Part shown: positions 34,810 through 44,856 of the stretch, in pieces | Numbering within the stretch: position 1 is the first letter of the stretch | How the letters are laid out: every line of letters begins with the position of its first letter | Assembly: GCA_017307735.1 (NCBI GenBank) | Contig: JAFKGR010000006.1 | Location: forward strand, 162,360 to 226,359 | Direction: 5' to 3' | From: Chitinophagaceae bacterium | Lineage (GTDB): Bacteria > Bacteroidota > Bacteroidia > Chitinophagales > Chitinophagaceae | DNA length: 64,000 bases | The notes under the pieces: generated by a model | Told to the model about the DNA's origin: nothing | The model's database searches: none | Seen by the model: the letters and a program-made list of their open reading frames with translations, nothing else | Translations under genes and position numbers: made by a program

Positions 34810-37605
34810 ATGGCCCGGCTAATCTCTGCAATCTTCATTGCATTACTTGTCACTTCATTCCCAGCATCTGCACAGATATTTTCCGGTACTGCTCCGTCTG
34901 TCAAATGGAATCAGGTCAACACAACCGATTTCAGAGTAATTTATCCGAAAGGATTGGATTCTGTAGCAAAACGAATTTCTTCTGTTATTCAGTATGTAAG
35001 CCCGTTCACTTTACCATCTATCGGGACAAAGACAAAAAAAGTTGACATTATTCTCAGAAATAACGGACTTGTTTCCAACGGATATGTTTCTCTTGCACCA
35101 TTTCGAAGTGAATTTTACCTGACACCTCCCCAAAATTTATTTTCACTTGGCAGCCGTCCCTGGCCAGACCTGCTTACCGCGCATGAATACAGGCATGTGC
35201 AGCAGGATGCCAATTACAACGTCGGGCTGAGTCATGTTTTTAAAATCATCTTCGGACAGGAGGGCCAGATATTTGCCAATTCAGGCGCTGTGCCGGATTG
35301 GTTCGATGAGGGTGATGCCGTTTATGTGGAAAGCAGCCTTTCAAGACAGGGAAGGGGATCGTTGCCTTATTTCTACAAAGATTTCAAAGCGCTTTGGGCA
35401 ACCGGGAAAAAATATTCGTGGGCAAAATTGAGAAATGGATCTTACCTGGATTTTGTACCTGACAAATACATTCTTGGTTTTATGATGGTAGCTTATGGCA
35501 GGGAAAAATTCGGCAATGATTTCTGGGAAAAAGTTACGCACGACGCAGCATCCTACAAGCCTTTGTTTTATCCTTTCCAGGGAGCTATCAAAAAATATTC
35601 GGGAGAAGATTACACCACTTTCAGAAAAAATGCATTTGATTTTTTTAAAAAGCAATTGCCTGATTCCCTTCCAAAACCCACACCTGATTACTATTTGAAT
35701 GAATACAACCCTTCCTACAATTCAGATGGAGACCTCATTTACCTGTCGGGAAGTGTAAAAAAAATACAGGCATTTTATAAAAAATCAAATTCTGTCATCC
35801 GCAGGATACGCACTGCTGACAACATGGTTGATGACTACTTTCAACTTCATGGAAATAAAATTTTATACGCATCGCTCAGGCCCGATATCCGGTGGGGATA
35901 TAAGAGTTATAACGACATCGTAGAAATCGACCTGACAACCGGCAGGCAAAAAACGATTACAAAAAAAACGAGGTATTTTTCACCGGCATTCAACGACAAA
36001 GAGGATAAAATCGTGGCTGTAAATTCAAATTCCAACAGCACCACCAACTTGCACATACTGGATGCAAACACCGGAAAAATTCTCAAAGAAATCAATGAAC
36101 CCGATATCCTGAACTATTCCTATCCGGTTTTTTACGGAGACAGTATTATCAGTTGTGTTTCCGGCAAAAACGGGAAAACATCTCTCCTTTTGATAAATAC
36201 AGAGAATTGGGACTCTAAATATTTACTTCCTTTTACTAATAATGTAGTTGGATGGCCTTCAGTTCAAAACGACACACTCTATTTTTCTTATTCCTTAAAA
36301 AAAGACGATTGTCTTTTTGCAATCACTTTAAAAGATAAAAAAATATGGCGGGTTTCCCTTCCGCTCCGCGGCACCGGAATTTATCAGTTTGCAGCCGGAT
36401 CAGACAGCGTTTCATTCAGCACCTTCACAGCACAGGGGTTCAGAATAAATTCCATTTCAAAAAAAGATTTGTCATTCAATAAAATAACAACAGACCAGTT
36501 AGAAGCCATGACTACTTCGTTTGGCCTGTCGGAAATCAATGCAAAAAATCCCAACATTTATCGCGGAATACCTGACACCTCATTTACAACAAAAAAATAT
36601 TCTCCATTCACACACCCTTTCAATTTTCACAGCATAGAGCCAGATGTAAACGATCCACTATACAGTCTGTCGCTATTGGGTGAAAATGTTTTAAGTACAA
36701 TTACCTCTCAAATCACATTTACGTATAACCGGTCCGACAGATCAAAACAAATCGGAGCGGGTTTCAATTATGGCAGATGGTTTCCTGTGTTGGCATTCGG
36801 GGCAAATTATCAGATCGACAACTGGTTCCTGAACAAAGACACGGCTGTTTTTTACAATAGCCTGGAGCCGTATGCCGGTTTTTATGTACCGCTCAATTTC
36901 AGCAAAGGGCGTTCACTCACTGGTCTCAATTTCGGAAGCTCTTTCAGGTACAATTCAAGTAAATTTCAAAAGCCATTTCAAAAACGATTCAGGGATTTCA
37001 GCTACAGTTACATCAACAATTATATTTCATTTGCCAACCAAAGCATGCAATCATCTGCACAGGTGCAGCCTCAATTTATGCAAACGCTTTTTCTGAATTA
37101 TAAATTTCCTGTTTCTGGAGTTTCCGGCTATCAATACCTCGCAAGCGCCGGAATATATTTACCGGGTTTTGCACCAACGCACAGTTTCAATTTTGCAGTT
37201 GCCTATTCAAGAAGGGATACCATGAATGAAATTAATTTTTCAAATCCGTTTCCTTTTGCCAGAGGTTATGAAGGCACCAATTCCTATTCCTTAAAGGGTA
37301 TTCAAATCAATTACCAATTGCCATTGTGTTATCCTGAAACCGGAATTGCCCAAATCGTTTATTTCTCAAGGATCAGGGGAAATGTATTTTTCGACCTGAC
37401 CCGGATGAAACAATTTATAAACCACAACTTTTTTAACAGGGAGTTCAAATCTTCGGGCATCGAATTATTTTTTGATACCAGGTGGTGGAATCAATCGCCG
37501 GTTTCATTCGGCATACGTTACAGCCGGTTATTCGATCGGGGAGTTTTGGGTGAAACAGGCAACCAGTGGGAATTTATCCTGCCCGTAAATATTTTTAACA
37601 AATAA
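34810..37605 (+). CDS. Large envelope protein: peptidase MA-like domain, propeller, outer-membrane barrel
   Basis: A 931-residue exported protein (signal peptide ending FPASAQ). Residues ~30-260 match the Peptidase_MA-like signature: HEYRH (125-129) and PDWFDEGDAVYVE (162-174), i.e. HExxH plus the E of the WxxEG motif, the usual zinc ligands. Residues ~285-600 look like a TolB/PD40-type propeller (DLIYLSGSVKKIQAFY, KILYASLRPDIRWGYKSYNDIVEIDLTTG, DKIVAVNSNSNS). The last ~300 residues alternate like a beta-barrel and end in a short aromatic strand (FILPVNIF). The paralog at 45803-49204 has the same plan with a degenerate peptidase site. A surface or periplasmic protease tied to the outer membrane is inference. 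Confidence 0.75.
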   Translation: MARLISAIFIALLVTSFPASAQIFSGTAPSVKWNQVNTTDFRVIYPKGLDSVAKRISSVIQYVSPFTLPSIGTKTKKVDIILRNNGLVSNGYVSLAPFRSEFYLTPPQNLFSLGSRPWPDLLTAHEYRHVQQDANYNVGLSHVFKIIFGQEGQIFANSGAVPDWFDEGDAVYVESSLSRQGRGSLPYFYKDFKALWATGKKYSWAKLRNGSYLDFVPDKYILGFMMVAYGREKFGNDFWEKVTHDAASYKPLFYPFQGAIKKYSGEDYTTFRKNAFDFFKKQLPDSLPKPTPDYYLNEYNPSYNSDGDLIYLSGSVKKIQAFYKKSNSVIRRIRTADNMVDDYFQLHGNKILYASLRPDIRWGYKSYNDIVEIDLTTGRQKTITKKTRYFSPAFNDKEDKIVAVNSNSNSTTNLHILDANTGKILKEINEPDILNYSYPVFYGDSIISCVSGKNGKTSLLLINTENWDSKYLLPFTNNVVGWPSVQNDTLYFSYSLKKDDCLFAITLKDKKIWRVSLPLRGTGIYQFAAGSDSVSFSTFTAQGFRINSISKKDLSFNKITTDQLEAMTTSFGLSEINAKNPNIYRGIPDTSFTTKKYSPFTHPFNFHSIEPDVNDPLYSLSLLGENVLSTITSQITFTYNRSDRSKQIGAGFNYGRWFPVLAFGANYQIDNWFLNKDTAVFYNSLEPYAGFYVPLNFSKGRSLTGLNFGSSFRYNSSKFQKPFQKRFRDFSYSYINNYISFANQSMQSSAQVQPQFMQTLFLNYKFPVSGVSGYQYLASAGIYLPGFAPTHSFNFAVAYSRRDTMNEINFSNPFPFARGYEGTNSYSLKGIQINYQLPLCYPETGIAQIVYFSRIRGNVFFDLTRMKQFINHNFFNREFKSSGIELFFDTRWWNQSPVSFGIRYSRLFDRGVLGETGNQWEFILPVNIFNK

Positions 37606-37669
37606 GAATTAACTTCAACCAGAAATTTTTAGTCATTTGTACCGTAAACCCTATTTAAATGAAGTAGAA

Positions 37670-37867
37670 ATGGATACGCAGAACAAGAAAGAGGAAAAAA
37701 AGAATCCGTCAGAGGAAGAAAACCTTAAAAACCCATGCAGAGCTACCAGAAACACCTTATTGTTTCTTTTCGCTGCTGCTGCCGTAGGAACTGTTGTTTA
37801 TTTTGCAATTAAAGAGGGCCAGCGAATCAAAGCTGAAAATGAATTGCTTGATTATGAAGTGTGGTAG
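37670..37867 (+). CDS. Small single-pass membrane protein
   Basis: This 65-residue product has a highly charged N-terminus (Lys/Glu-rich, ~25 residues), one hydrophobic helix LLFLFAAAAVGTVVYFAI (residues ~35-53) and a short charged tail. An alternative start at the TTG 37637 would add eleven residues. No family was recognised. Confidence 0.6.
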   Translation: MDTQNKKEEKKNPSEEENLKNPCRATRNTLLFLFAAAAVGTVVYFAIKEGQRIKAENELLDYEVW

Positions 37868-37950
37868 GGCAATACCAAAATGAATTTTTCGTTTATTAAA
37901 TCGTTGCGGATATTTAATGTTTTAATAATATTTGCTAATAAAAATTAATC

Positions 37951-37958
37951 TAAATTTG
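37951..37958 (+). promoter_or_regulatory. -7 promoter element for the T9SS mini-protein gene
   Basis: TAAATTTG fits TAnnTTTG, with a TTTG 16 bp upstream (37931-37934) as a possible -33. The coding start is only 5 bp downstream of the element, so the mRNA may be leaderless. Confidence 0.45.
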
Positions 37959-37963
37959 TTCTA

Positions 37964-38299
37964 TTGAAAAGGATTTTTTACATACTTCTGTTTACATTCT
38001 TTTGTTTTTCCGGGTACTCACAGACCCAGAAGTCTGCTTTTTCTGAACAACCGAAAGTTGTAAAACTTTATCCGAACCCCGCAACTTCTTTCATAAATTT
38101 TGAATTCGATAAGAGATACAGCCCTAACTATAAAATAGTGATTTTCAGTTTTATAGGGAAAAAAGCTGCTGAAGTTTCTGTCACTGATCAAAAGGTTACC
38201 GTTTCTCTCACAGATTTTTACAGAGGGATTTACATTTATCAATTAATTGACGGACAGGGCAATATTGTTGCATCGGGAAAATTCCAGGTAGTGAAATAA
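37964..38299 (+). CDS. Mini-protein consisting of a signal peptide and a T9SS type A sorting domain
   Basis: This 111-residue protein has a signal peptide (ending SGYSQ) and then, almost at once, a Por-type sorting domain: VVKLYPNPATSFINFEFDKR, IVIFSFIGKKAAEVSV, VSLTDFYRGIYIYQLIDGQG and the C-terminal GKFQVVK. Such domains normally sit at the end of large secreted cargo and are removed by PorU. Here there is essentially no cargo. The start is TTG (37964); no upstream in-frame ATG exists. Presence of T9SS elsewhere in the genome is inferred. Confidence 0.8.
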   Translation: MKRIFYILLFTFFCFSGYSQTQKSAFSEQPKVVKLYPNPATSFINFEFDKRYSPNYKIVIFSFIGKKAAEVSVTDQKVTVSLTDFYRGIYIYQLIDGQGNIVASGKFQVVK

Positions 38300-38465
38300 T
38301 ACTTTCCTCTCCAACCTCATCCTTATAATAATTTGTTCGTTAAAAATTCTGTATCCATCTGACCGAATCCGGTTAATAATCGTTTTAATGTCATTTTGTC
38401 CCTTTATTGTGATTGGCAAACGGTTTGCCTGAGGTAATTTTACAGCTACCTTTCAACGTAAGAAT

Positions 38466-39074
38466 ATGAATAACAAAAACAATCACAAACAAGACAAGGA
38501 GAAGCCAGAAGATGAACAAAATATGGAACTCGAAATAGAAGATAATGCGGCCGGTGAAAACGACACCAAAATCGAAAGCACCGCACAACAGGAGAATACC
38601 GCAAAAGAAAATGAGGCAAATGGTGCTAATGGAGATACCGTGCAGAAAGAACTGGCAACTCAAAAAGACAAATATTTAAGACTCTTTGCCGAGTTTGACA
38701 ATTACAAAAAAAGAACGGCAAAAGAAGTTTATGAAATCCGTCAAACCGCTGCCGTAAATGTGATTGGTTCTTTACTGGAAGTGCTTGATGACATAGAACG
38801 GGCCGAAGAACAAAATAAACAGAGTACGGATAATTCAAAAGTTCCTGACGGTATCCAGCTCATTTTTAATAAATTCAAAAAAATACTTGAACAACATGGA
38901 TTGAAAGCCATCGAAACTTTGCACACCGAATTTGATGTAGAAAAAGATGAAGCGGTTTCCGAAATTCCGGTTCCCGATGAAAACATGAAAGGGAAGGTTG
39001 TGGCCGAGGTTCAAAAAGGCTATACATTAAATGACAAGCTGATCAGGTTTGCCAAGGTGGTGGTAGGTAAATAA
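38466..39074 (+). CDS. grpE: Nucleotide exchange factor GrpE
   Basis: The 202-residue co-chaperone accelerates ADP release from DnaK. A low-complexity acidic N-terminus (residues ~1-60, Asn/Glu/Lys-rich) and long coiled coil precede the conserved GrpE core KYLRLFAEFDNYKKRTAKEV, VIGSLLEVLDDIERAEEQ, GIQLIFNKFKKILEQHGLKAI, and the beta-domain EIPVPDENMKGKVVAEVQKGYTLNDKLIRFAKVVVG. dnaJ follows at 77 bp on the same strand. hrcA and dnaK are not adjacent. Confidence 0.95.
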   Translation: MNNKNNHKQDKEKPEDEQNMELEIEDNAAGENDTKIESTAQQENTAKENEANGANGDTVQKELATQKDKYLRLFAEFDNYKKRTAKEVYEIRQTAAVNVIGSLLEVLDDIERAEEQNKQSTDNSKVPDGIQLIFNKFKKILEQHGLKAIETLHTEFDVEKDEAVSEIPVPDENMKGKVVAEVQKGYTLNDKLIRFAKVVVGK

Positions 39075-39150
39075 ATATGAGAAATCCAATTTGTAAAAAA
39101 ACCAATAACTGCAATTTATTGCAGTTTGAATTAAAAGTTTGAGGCAAACG

Positions 39151-40311
39151 ATGGCATCTAAAAGAGACTATTATGAAGTGCTTGAGGTAAATCGCAACAG
39201 CACACCGGATGAAATCAAGAAATCCTATCGCAGGATTGCAATGAAATTCCATCCTGACAGAAATCCGGGAAACAAGGAAGCTGAAGAAAAATTTAAAGAA
39301 GCAGCCGAGGCTTATGAAGTATTAAGCGATCCAGAGAAAAGAGCAAAATACGACAGGTTTGGATTCAATGCTTTTGGCCCGGGCAGAGGTGGTGCAGGCG
39401 GATTCGGAGGCGGGATGAACATGGAAGATATCTTCAGCCAGTTCGGCGATATTTTTGGAGACGACATGTTCGGCAGTTTCTTTGGCGGGGGAAGGTCAGG
39501 AAGAAGCCAGAGAAGAGGAGTCAGGGGAAGCAATCTCCGGGTCAGAATCAAACTGAATTATGAGGAGATTGCAAAGGGAGCCACCAAGACAATCAAGGTA
39601 AAAAAATATATCCTTTGCCCCCAGTGCCACGGCTCCGGAGCAAAGGACAGAAACAGCCTTCAGACCTGTCACACTTGCGGCGGAAGCGGCCAGGTGCGTC
39701 GCGTACAAAATACTTTTCTCGGGCAGATGCAAACAGTTACAACCTGCCCTGAATGTAATGGCGAAGGTTCCATAATTACCAATAAATGTTCACAATGCAG
39801 GGGCGAAGGCCGCATATATGGAGAAGAAAATGTGAAAATTGATATCCCGGCCGGTGTGAGCGAAGGGATGCAACTCAGCCTGAGTGGAAAAGGAAATGCC
39901 GGGGAAAGAGGCGGCTCTGCGGGAGATCTGATCATCCTGATTGAAGAAGAAAAACATCCGCAGCTACAAAGAGAAGGAAGCAATGTTGCTTTCAACCTTT
40001 ACATCAGTTTCACTGATGCTGTGTTTGGCATACAAACAGAGGTGCCGACTATTGATGGCCGGGCAAAAATTAAAATCCCTGCCGGCACTCAGAGCGGGAA
40101 AATATTCCGGCTCAAAGGAAAAGGATTCCCTTCCATTGATTCGGCGGCACGGGGAGACCAGTTGATCCAGGTGAATGTGTGGACACCTCAGAAAATATCA
40201 CCGGAAGAAAAAAACGCATTGGATTCTCTGCAGCAAAGTGAAAACTTCAAACCCCAGCCTGATAAAAACGAGAAAGGTTTCTGGGAAAAAATCCGTGAAT
40301 CCTTTAGTTGA
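39151..40311 (+). CDS. dnaJ: Molecular chaperone DnaJ
   Basis: The 386-residue type I J-protein delivers substrates to DnaK. J domain (residues 1-~70) with the HPD motif in [17 protein letters not shown], then a Gly/Phe-rich linker ([19 protein letters not shown]). The cysteine-rich domain has four CxxCxGxG-type repeats ([32 protein letters not shown]). A C-terminal substrate-binding region follows ([21 protein letters not shown]). The ATG at 39151 is the family start; a TTG twelve bases upstream is less likely. It is paired with grpE. Confidence 0.97.
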   Translation: MASKRDYYEVLEVNRNSTPDEIKKSYRRIAMKFHPDRNPGNKEAEEKFKEAAEAYEVLSDPEKRAKYDRFGFNAFGPGRGGAGGFGGGMNMEDIFSQFGDIFGDDMFGSFFGGGRSGRSQRRGVRGSNLRVRIKLNYEEIAKGATKTIKVKKYILCPQCHGSGAKDRNSLQTCHTCGGSGQVRRVQNTFLGQMQTVTTCPECNGEGSIITNKCSQCRGEGRIYGEENVKIDIPAGVSEGMQLSLSGKGNAGERGGSAGDLIILIEEEKHPQLQREGSNVAFNLYISFTDAVFGIQTEVPTIDGRAKIKIPAGTQSGKIFRLKGKGFPSIDSAARGDQLIQVNVWTPQKISPEEKNALDSLQQSENFKPQPDKNEKGFWEKIRESFS

Positions 40312-40524
40312 TTCTGACATATTTGCTAACCGGGGTTTCTAAGTTGCGCCGGCTGGTTGATAATATTTTGAGGTGCTGTAATTCAATGTGGCATTTATTC
40401 AGGTTACAACTTTTCTTCTTTCATTTCTCATAACTAAGATTTTCTGTTCCGTTGGATTTCATAAAACATCAAAATATAATTTGGCTCTTACGCCTTTTAT
40501 AGCAAGCCTCAGACCTAATTCATG

Positions 40525-40532
40525 TAACTTTG
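40525..40532 (+). promoter_or_regulatory. -7 promoter element for aspS
   Basis: TAACTTTG followed by GC, identical to the gap promoter element, 23 bp before the aspS ATG. It supports 40556 as the true start. Confidence 0.5.
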
Positions 40533-40555
40533 CGCTCCAAAAATATCTTTCAGGA

Positions 40556-42367
40556 ATGTACAGGACAATCACTTGTGGTGCGCTGAGAATAGCCGATAAA
40601 GGAAAAACCGTTACCCTGGCCGGCTGGGTACAGACAATCAGAAAATTTGGAAGTATCACTTTCGTGGACCTCAGAGACCGCTATGGAATTACACAACTTG
40701 TTTTTGACGAAAAAGAAACTCAGAAACTTGAATCTGAAAATGTGGGCCGTGAATTTGTATTACAGGCCACAGGTTCCGTTAGGGAACGCAGCAATAAAAA
40801 TAAAAATATCCCAACCGGAGAAATTGAAATTGAAATCCATTCCTTCAAAGTCCTGAACCCTTCAGTCACTCCGCCATTTACTATACAGGATGATACCGAC
40901 GGCGGAGAAGACCTGAGAATGAAATATCGCTATCTCGACCTGCGCCGAAATGTTTTGCGGAAAAATCTGGAGTTGAGATATTCCGTAACCAGGGCAACAA
41001 GAAACTATCTTCATAGTCATAACTTTATCGAAATTGAAACTCCCTATCTCATCAAAAGCACTCCCGAAGGCGCCAGGGATTTCGTAGTGCCCAGCAGGAT
41101 GAATGCCCATGAATTTTACGCATTGCCACAATCGCCTCAGACCTTCAAACAATTACTGATGGTGAGCGGATTTGACCGTTATTATCAGATCGTAAAATGT
41201 TTCAGAGATGAAGATCTGCGGGCAGACCGGCAACCGGAGTTCACACAAATCGATTGTGAAATGTCGTTTGTTGAACAGGAAGATATTCTGCAAACCTTTG
41301 AAGGATTGATTAAATCCATTTTAAAAGATGTAAAAGGGATTGACCTCAAAGAACCTCTGCAAAGAATGAGTTTTGCGGATGCCATGTGGAATTATGGAAA
41401 TGACAAACCGGATATCCGTTTTGAAATGCTGGTAAAAAATCTGAAGACCGAGAGTGAAATCCATCTTGATGCGTTGAAAGGAAGTTCCTTCGGCGTTTTC
41501 GAACAGGCTGAAACCATCCTTGCTATTTCAGTACCGGGCGCAGCAGATTATTCCCGCAAGCAAACCGATGAACTCACCGACTGGGTACGCCGTCCGCAAA
41601 TCGGTATGGCCGGGCTTGCCTACATTAAATATCATGAAGACGGAAGCCTGAAAAGCAGTATCGACAAATTTTTCTCACCTGATAAACTGATTCAATTCGC
41701 TGATTTCTGCGGAAGCAAAAAAGGAGATCTTATTCTGATCCTTGCAGGCAAAGAAGAAAAAACACGCAAAGCAATTTCCGAACTTCGTTTGTTCATGGGT
41801 GACAGGCTCGGGCTTAGAGATAACTCCATCTTCAAACTTCTTTGGGTTACCGATTTCCCGCTGTTTGAATATGAAGAAGAAAACAACCGCTGGGTTGCCC
41901 GCCATCATCCGTTCACATCTCCCAAACCGGAAGATATTGATACGATGATCCACAATTCACCGGTGATTACTGATAAGGAACATTACCTCAAACATCCGTT
42001 TGCCGCCATCAAAGCAAATGCATACGACATGGTGATGAATGGAAATGAAATCGGCGGAGGTTCCATAAGAATCCATCAAAAGGATTTACAGAAAAAAATG
42101 TTTGAAGCGCTCGCTATCAGCGATGAAGAAGCCAATGAAAAATTCGGTTTTCTCATGAATGCCTTTCAATATGGAGCGCCTCCACACGGTGGAATTGCAT
42201 TTGGATTGGACCGGGTTTGCGCCATCCTCGGCGGCAGCGAATCGATTCGTGATTTCATTGCATTCCCCAAGAACAACAATGGCAGGGATATGATGATCGA
42301 TGCGCCTTCTCCGATTGAAGACAAACAATTAAAAGAACTGAGTCTGGCGTTGGGTGAAATCAATTAG
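40556..42367 (+). CDS. aspS: Aspartate-tRNA ligase (bacterial type)
   Basis: The 603-residue class II synthetase charges tRNA-Asp. The N-terminal OB-fold anticodon domain begins [20 protein letters not shown] and includes [28 protein letters not shown]. Class II motif 1 lies around [22 protein letters not shown], motif 2 is [20 protein letters not shown], and motif 3 is [20 protein letters not shown]. The GAD insertion domain sits between motifs 2 and 3, as in bacterial AspRS. The reading frame stays open to 40388, but the family start and the -7 motif (40525) point to 40556. Confidence 0.97.
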   Translation: MYRTITCGALRIADKGKTVTLAGWVQTIRKFGSITFVDLRDRYGITQLVFDEKETQKLESENVGREFVLQATGSVRERSNKNKNIPTGEIEIEIHSFKVLNPSVTPPFTIQDDTDGGEDLRMKYRYLDLRRNVLRKNLELRYSVTRATRNYLHSHNFIEIETPYLIKSTPEGARDFVVPSRMNAHEFYALPQSPQTFKQLLMVSGFDRYYQIVKCFRDEDLRADRQPEFTQIDCEMSFVEQEDILQTFEGLIKSILKDVKGIDLKEPLQRMSFADAMWNYGNDKPDIRFEMLVKNLKTESEIHLDALKGSSFGVFEQAETILAISVPGAADYSRKQTDELTDWVRRPQIGMAGLAYIKYHEDGSLKSSIDKFFSPDKLIQFADFCGSKKGDLILILAGKEEKTRKAISELRLFMGDRLGLRDNSIFKLLWVTDFPLFEYEEENNRWVARHHPFTSPKPEDIDTMIHNSPVITDKEHYLKHPFAAIKANAYDMVMNGNEIGGGSIRIHQKDLQKKMFEALAISDEEANEKFGFLMNAFQYGAPPHGGIAFGLDRVCAILGGSESIRDFIAFPKNNNGRDMMIDAPSPIEDKQLKELSLALGEIN

Positions 42368-42550
42368 CCGGAAAGCCATTTTAAACTTATCCAATTCATA
42401 AACATTTTGTTGCCATTCGGGAAATCCGATAACAGTTTGGCCCGGCCCTTTTATATAATACTTCCGGATATGTTTTTAAACGTTATCCGGAGAATCCGGG
42501 TGATCCATAACCAATGGCCGTTTCCAAAAGGAAAAAATCATAATAAAAGT

Positions 42551-42558
42551 TATTTTTG
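42551..42558 (+). promoter_or_regulatory. -7 promoter element for the acyl-CoA dehydrogenase gene
   Basis: TATTTTTG followed by CC, 14 bp before the ATG at 42573, fits the TAnnTTTG consensus. Confidence 0.45.
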
Positions 42559-42572
42559 CCAAAAACTACTGT

Positions 42573-43727
42573 ATGGATTTTCAGCTTACCGAAGAACAGA
42601 AAATGATTCAGCAGGCAGCGAGGGATTTCGCAGTTAATGAATGCCTGCCGGGTGTTATAGAAAGAGATGAACATGAAATATTTCCCCGGGAACAAATTGA
42701 AAAGTTAGCCGATCTCGGCTTCCTCGGGATGTTTGTGGATCAGAAATACGATGGCGCAGGTCTGGACAATGTCAGCTATGTGCTTGCCATGGAAGAAATC
42801 AGCAAAATAGATGCAAGTGTCAGTGTATGCATGAGTGTGAATAACAGCCTTGTCAATTATGGTTTGCAGGAATTCGGAACCGAAGCACAGAAGGAAAAGT
42901 ATCTGAAACCCCTTGCACGCGGAAAAAAAGATGGCAAATTGTATATCGGGGCATTTCTGCTTAGCGAACCGGAAGCAGGGAGTGACGCCACCCACCAAAG
43001 AACCACTGCTGTGGACATGGGAGATCATTATGTCATTAACGGAGTAAAAAACTGGATTACCAACGGCGGCGTAGCTTCTGTTTTCCTTGTGATGGCACAA
43101 ACACATCCCGAAAAAAACAGCCATGGAATCAATACATTCATTGTGGAAAGCAATTGGCCCGGCGTTCAGATCGGAAACAAAGAAAACAAAATGGGCATAC
43201 GTGCAAGTGATACCCGGAGCATAAGCTTCCAGGATGTCATCGTACCCAAAGAAAACAGGATTGGAGATGACGGGTTCGGATTCACCTTTGCCATGAAAAC
43301 ACTGGCCGGCGGCAGAATCGGAATTGCATCTCAGGCTTTGGGTATTGCCCAGGGAGCAATGGATCGGGCAGTAGCTTATTCAAAAGAAAGAAAAGCTTTC
43401 GGTGTCCCGATTAAAAACCATCAGATTATTCAGTTTAAACTTGCGGACATGGCTACCCGCATTGAAGCAGCACGCATGCTTTGCCTGAAAGCAGCATGGG
43501 AAAAGGATCACAATGTAGATTATAGTCAAAGTTCTTCCATGGCAAAAGTATTTGCCAGTGAAACTGCCATGTGGGTAACCACAGAGGCCGTGCAAATTCA
43601 CGGTGGCTATGGTTATGTAAAAGAATACCATGTGGAAAGGTTGATGCGCGACGCCAAGATTACCCAGATTTATGAAGGCACCAGCGAAATCCAACGCATC
43701 GTTATCAGCCGCAGTATTTTAAAATAA
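42573..43727 (+). CDS. Acyl-CoA dehydrogenase
   Basis: This 384-residue flavoenzyme introduces the C2-C3 double bond in acyl-CoA, passing electrons to ETF. Family signatures are MDFQLTEEQKMIQQAARDF, the FAD-binding LSEPEAGSDATHQRTTAV and VINGVKNWITNGG, the region GNKENKMGIRASDTRSISF, and near the end AVQIHGGYGYVKEYHVERLMRDAKITQIYEGTSEIQRIVI. The E of IYEGTSEIQ matches the catalytic base of short-chain (butyryl-type) dehydrogenases, so a short to medium acyl substrate is likely. It lies 9 bp upstream of the YggS gene. Confidence 0.95.
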   Translation: MDFQLTEEQKMIQQAARDFAVNECLPGVIERDEHEIFPREQIEKLADLGFLGMFVDQKYDGAGLDNVSYVLAMEEISKIDASVSVCMSVNNSLVNYGLQEFGTEAQKEKYLKPLARGKKDGKLYIGAFLLSEPEAGSDATHQRTTAVDMGDHYVINGVKNWITNGGVASVFLVMAQTHPEKNSHGINTFIVESNWPGVQIGNKENKMGIRASDTRSISFQDVIVPKENRIGDDGFGFTFAMKTLAGGRIGIASQALGIAQGAMDRAVAYSKERKAFGVPIKNHQIIQFKLADMATRIEAARMLCLKAAWEKDHNVDYSQSSSMAKVFASETAMWVTTEAVQIHGGYGYVKEYHVERLMRDAKITQIYEGTSEIQRIVISRSILK

Positions 43728-43736
43728 TATGAAACA

Positions 43737-44420
43737 TTGGATCAGACTGAATTTTATAAACTCAAAAAAGAACTTACCGATGCACAGGTAACACTTGTGG
43801 CAGTCAGCAAGACAAAGCCTGCGGAAGATATTCAACAATTGTATGATCTCGGCCACAGAGATTTCGGAGAAAATTATGTACAGGAATTGGTTGCCAAACA
43901 ACCGGCATTACCTTCTGAAATCCAGTGGCATTTTATCGGGCACCTTCAAACCAACAAAGTCAAATACATCGCACCATTTGTATATATGATTCAAAGTGTG
44001 GACAGTGAAAAACTTTTAAGGGAAATCAACAAAGAAGCCATCAAACACAAAAGAATTATCAATGTTTTACTCGAAGTACATGTAGCAAAAGAGGATTCAA
44101 AATTCGGATTGAATCCGGAAAATGTTACCGGCCTGGTTAAAACAGCGGCAAACTTTCCTAATGTCCGGTTGAGAGGCATTATGGGGATGGCAACACTTAC
44201 AGAGAATAAAAATCAAATTGAAAGAGAATTCAAAAAGCTGAACCAAATCTTTGAAGAATGCAGGAAACAGCCCGGCCTCACCAACTGGGACACACTGAGT
44301 ATGGGGATGAGCGCTGATTACCCGGTTGCCATAAGAAACGGAAGTACGATGGTCAGAATTGGATCATTGATATTTGGAGAGAGAGGAAATAGTGATCGGC
44401 GTTATACCAGGATGATATAA
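43737..44420 (+). CDS. YggS/PROSC-type PLP-binding protein (PLP homeostasis)
   Basis: This 227-residue alanine-racemase-fold protein binds PLP without known catalysis. The PLP lysine is in TLVAVSKTKPAEDIQQLYD; other blocks are GHRDFGENYVQEL, IQWHFIGHLQTNKVKYIA, LRGIMGMATLTEN and the C-terminal LSMGMSADYPVAIRNGSTMVRIGSLIFGER. The start is the TTG at 43737, 9 bp after the acyl-CoA dehydrogenase stop; no ATG is available in frame before the family N-terminus. Confidence 0.93.
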   Translation: MDQTEFYKLKKELTDAQVTLVAVSKTKPAEDIQQLYDLGHRDFGENYVQELVAKQPALPSEIQWHFIGHLQTNKVKYIAPFVYMIQSVDSEKLLREINKEAIKHKRIINVLLEVHVAKEDSKFGLNPENVTGLVKTAANFPNVRLRGIMGMATLTENKNQIEREFKKLNQIFEECRKQPGLTNWDTLSMGMSADYPVAIRNGSTMVRIGSLIFGERGNSDRRYTRMI

Positions 44421-44577
44421 TACTTTAAAAATCTGGATATTTTACCGGAGGAAGGTATAACTGCTTTGATTCCGGCCAGGTCAGCAATTATTTAAGGCAT
44501 TTCCACAAATTCACAAGGTTGATCGGAATATTTAATTTTTTTAGTTAACGAAACTCAGACAGAGAGTTATTAAACGC

Positions 44578-44844
44578 CTATCCGCCCTGGGTGAGTATGA
44601 TAGGCTCTCCTAATTCGGCTTCCAATTTGGCCAAAGTTTTAAGTGTAAGATTGTGATTTCCCTTTAACCATTTATTTATCTCAGAGGGCCTTTTTTTCAT
44701 TCTTTCTGCAAGATATTTTTGGGTATATCCTTTTGATTTCATGATATCGTTAATCCTTACCACAATATCGGTATAGTGCCGAACAAAGATTCGTACTTCC
44801 TCCGGAGTTTCGTCCTGTATTCTTTTTGCAACTTTACTTCGCAT
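44578..44844 (-). CDS. XRE-type helix-turn-helix protein, candidate antitoxin
   Basis: An 88-residue protein with one HTH of the Xre/Cro type: VVRINDIMKSKGYTQKYLAERMKKRPSEINKWLKGNHNLTLKTLAKLEAEL (residues ~28-80). It lies 12 bp downstream of the 176-residue gene on the same strand, a common arrangement for HigBA-like toxin-antitoxin operons. The toxin-first gene order also fits HigBA. An antitoxin role is inference from arrangement. Confidence 0.75.
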   Translation of the reverse strand: MRSKVAKRIQDETPEEVRIFVRHYTDIVVRINDIMKSKGYTQKYLAERMKKRPSEINKWLKGNHNLTLKTLAKLEAELGEPIILTQGG

Positions 44845-44856
44845 ATTGAGAATTAT

